The position numbers and the translations under genes are program-made. A stretch of 24,426 nt of DNA, taken from assembly GCA_002353555.1 (NCBI GenBank), contig DEJO01000027.1, forward strand, positions 1 to 24,426. Reading direction: 5' to 3'. Under the pieces are notes generated by a model, which was given only the letters and a program-made list of their open reading frames with translations, was not told the DNA's origin and did not search any database. Every line of letters starts with the position of its first letter. The first letter of the stretch is position 1. The stretch comes from Prevotella sp. UBA2746 (GTDB lineage Bacteria; Bacteroidota; Bacteroidia; Bacteroidales; Bacteroidaceae). This document shows, piece by piece, positions 22,714 through 24,426 of the stretch.

Positions 22714-23238
22714 ATGGATTTCAGTAAACTGCCAGCAATCCTTACACCCGATCTGGGACTCCTGTTCTGGATGCTCTTGGCGTTTGCCGTGATTTTCTTC
22801 GTCCTTGCCAAGTATGGCTTCCCTGCTATCACCAACATGGTGGAAGAGCGTAAGAAGTACATAGACGAGAGCCTGAAGAAAGCGCACGAAGCGTCAGAAC
22901 GCTTGGAAAATATCAAGCAAGAGGGTGAGGCGATTCTCCAGGAGGCTCGCGAGAAGCAGGCTCAGATACTGAAAGAGGCTGCTGAAACGCGTGAGGCTAT
23001 TGTGGAGAAGGCTCAGGAGAAGGCACGCGAAGAAAGTTCACGTCTGTTGGAAGATGCCAGGATTCAAATCGTGGCAGAGAAGCAGAACGCTATCCGCGAC
23101 ATCCGTTCGCAGGTGGCTGAGTTGTCCGTACAGATTGCCGAGAAGATACTTCGCAACAAGCTCTCTACTGATGCCGCGCAAATGGAAATGATTGACAGAC
23201 TGTTGGATGAAATCTCTGTTGACAACAATAAAGCATAA
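22714..23238 (+). CDS. atpF: ATP synthase F0 subunit b
   Basis: Peripheral-stalk subunit, 174 residues. One N-terminal membrane helix (about 14-33, LGLLFWMLLAFAVIFFVLA) is followed by a long charged coiled coil rich in Glu, Lys, Arg and Ala, the usual layout. It connects subunit a to delta and the F1 head. Next gene atpH starts six bases after the stop, so the two are tightly coupled. Confidence 0.95.
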   Translation: MDFSKLPAILTPDLGLLFWMLLAFAVIFFVLAKYGFPAITNMVEERKKYIDESLKKAHEASERLENIKQEGEAILQEAREKQAQILKEAAETREAIVEKAQEKAREESSRLLEDARIQIVAEKQNAIRDIRSQVAELSVQIAEKILRNKLSTDAAQMEMIDRLLDEISVDNNKA

Positions 23239-23244
23239 CGTTTT

Positions 23245-23808
23245 ATGGACATAGGTGTAATATCAGTTCGATACGCCCGCGCACTGCTGAAGAGTGCTGA
23301 AGCGGCAAAGCTCGAAGCCCAGGTCTATGCAGAGATGCAGACGCTGGCTGAGAGTTACCTGCGTGTGCCGGAACTGCGCTTTACGATAGACAACCCTATG
23401 CTGGACAAGGAGAAGAAAGAATCGCTGCTCATTACCGCCTGTGGCGGGAGCACTGCCAAGGGTGCGAAGCCGGAGCAAGTCTCCGACCTGACGAAGCGGT
23501 TCGTTCATCTCGTCTTGCAAGAGGGTAGGGAGAGCGACCTTCAGTTCATGGCTAATTCGTATATCACGCTTTACCGCCAACAGAAGAACATCATCCGCGG
23601 TAGATTGATAACCGCCGCTGCCGTCTCTCCTGCAACAGAGCAGAAGATGAAGCAGATGGTGGAAAGTAAGACTCAAGGTACTGTGGAGTTCCAGACAGAG
23701 GTGAACCCCGACATCATCGGCGGCTTCATCCTCGAATATGGAACCTATCGTATGGATGCAAGTGTGAAAAATAAGCTGAAGTCGATAGCCGCAGAGTTAA
23801 AGAAGTAA
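23245..23808 (+). CDS. atpH: ATP synthase F1 subunit delta
   Basis: Links the peripheral stalk to the top of the alpha/beta head. It has 187 residues, the family length. The N-terminal helical domain begins DIGVISVRYARALLKSA and includes FTIDNPMLDKEKKESLL. The C-terminal part has the conserved VNPDIIGGFILEYG and MDASVKNKLKSIAAEL. It is followed by a 61-base spacer with a palindrome before atpA. Confidence 0.95.
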   Translation: MDIGVISVRYARALLKSAEAAKLEAQVYAEMQTLAESYLRVPELRFTIDNPMLDKEKKESLLITACGGSTAKGAKPEQVSDLTKRFVHLVLQEGRESDLQFMANSYITLYRQQKNIIRGRLITAAAVSPATEQKMKQMVESKTQGTVEFQTEVNPDIIGGFILEYGTYRMDASVKNKLKSIAAELKK

Positions 23809-23869
23809 GCGTTATATTGCTATCGCGCTATAGCGCAATACCGTAATATCGTAATAACGAGAATAAGAA
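23809..23869. repeat. Palindromic and repetitive spacer between atpH and atpA
   Basis: GCGCTATAGCGC (23825-23836) is a perfect 12-base palindrome, flanked by ATTG and CAAT that extend the symmetry with a few unpaired bases. Near-repeats of AATACCGTAATATCGTAATAACG fill the rest. No Shine-Dalgarno precedes the atpA ATG. Confidence 0.6.
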
Positions 23870-24426
23870 ATGTCAGAAAAGATAAAACCAAGTGAAGTGT
23901 CTGAGGTTCTGCTCCAGCAGTTGCAGGGCATCAACAACGCGGAGAAGTTCGACGAGGTGGGTACCGTGCTGACCGTCAGCGACGGTGTGGCTCGTATCTA
24001 CGGTCTGCGCAATGCTGAAGCCAATGAGTTGTTAGAGTTTGAAAACGGCACGATGGCGATAGTGATGAACTTGGAGGAAGACAACGTGGGTTGCATCCTC
24101 CTCGGTCCGACGGCAGGCATCAAGGAAGGACAGGTCGTGAAGCGTACCCACCGTATTGCTTCCATCCGTGTCAACGACAACATGCTCGGACGTGTCATCA
24201 ATCCGCTGGGTGAGGCTATCGACGGCAAGGGAGATATCGACCTGAGCGAATCGTTCGAGATGCCCCTCGACCGCAAGGCTCCCGGTGTAATCTATCGTCA
24301 GCCCGTGAAGGAACCTTTGCAGACAGGTCTCAAAGCTGTCGACTCTATGATTCCTATCGGACGCGGACAGCGCGAGTTGATTATCGGTGACCGACAGACG
24401 GGTAAGACCGCCATTGCCGTTGACAC
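23870..24426 (+). CDS. atpA: ATP synthase F1 subunit alpha, 3' end missing
   Basis: Non-catalytic nucleotide-binding subunit of the F1 head. About 185 of the usual 500 or more residues are in the window. Visible parts are the N-terminal helix MSEKIKPSEVSEVLLQQL, the beta-barrel with GTVLTVSDGVARIYGL, and the Walker A loop GDRQTGKTA just before the window ends. The ATG at 23870 matches the family start. The atpG gene is expected next, outside the window. Confidence 0.96.
   Translation, partial: MSEKIKPSEVSEVLLQQLQGINNAEKFDEVGTVLTVSDGVARIYGLRNAEANELLEFENGTMAIVMNLEEDNVGCILLGPTAGIKEGQVVKRTHRIASIRVNDNMLGRVINPLGEAIDGKGDIDLSESFEMPLDRKAPGVIYRQPVKEPLQTGLKAVDSMIPIGRGQRELIIGDRQTGKTAIAVD

Overview
The window reads as chromosome of a Bacteroidales bacterium, most likely Prevotellaceae. 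At least five upstream regions carry the Bacteroidetes sigma-ABfr promoter pattern (TTTG, 19-20 nt, TAnnTTTG), and four more show only the -7 box. Shine-Dalgarno sequences are mostly absent. The ATP synthase operon starts with atpD-atpC, ribosomal protein S16 has an Ala/Glu-rich tail, and a DUF5112/DUF5113-type sensor kinase is present. No integrase, transposase, phage gene or CRISPR array is visible, so this looks like core genome.

Layout. 1-1482: end of kdgK and complete kdgA, the last two steps from 2-keto-3-deoxygluconate to pyruvate and glyceraldehyde 3-phosphate. 1475-5797: a very large membrane lipoprotein sensor kinase and its response regulator. 5806-6501: a patch of three short tandem repeats leading into a small AbgT-like membrane protein. 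6561-6737: tRNA-Arg(ACG) with its own promoter and terminator. 6828-8750: a WalJ/YycJ-type metallo-hydrolase (-), a small lipoprotein (+) and a membrane-anchored zinc-ribbon protein (-). 8795-11430: clpB (-) behind a palindrome-rich spacer. 11632-12711: a secreted YARHG-domain protein (-). 12837-17770: four glycosyltransferases around rpsP. 17933-18910: pfkA. 19036-24426: F-type ATP synthase operon atpD-atpC-(atpI-like)-atpB-atpE-atpF-atpH-atpA, with atpA cut by the window end.

How the genes work together. kdgK-kdgA and pfkA feed sugars into lower glycolysis. The ATP synthase handles proton-coupled energy. Four glycosyltransferases suggest cell-surface glycan assembly, but they are spread over several transcription units. 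The kinase/regulator pair is the least explained part. Its single polypeptide seems to hold two kinase-like halves: the first keeps an ATP-binding site but no obvious phospho-acceptor histidine, and the second keeps a histidine box but a degenerate ATPase. This is my best candidate for something under-described. Other points are a terminator-like nested hairpin that also encodes the kinase's lipoprotein signal, an A19-U56 covariation in the tRNA elbow, a 20-residue loss in ClpB NBD2, and a terminator whose T-run supplies the next gene's -33 box.

All calls come from reading the sequence. No database search was run, and family names rest on recognised motifs.
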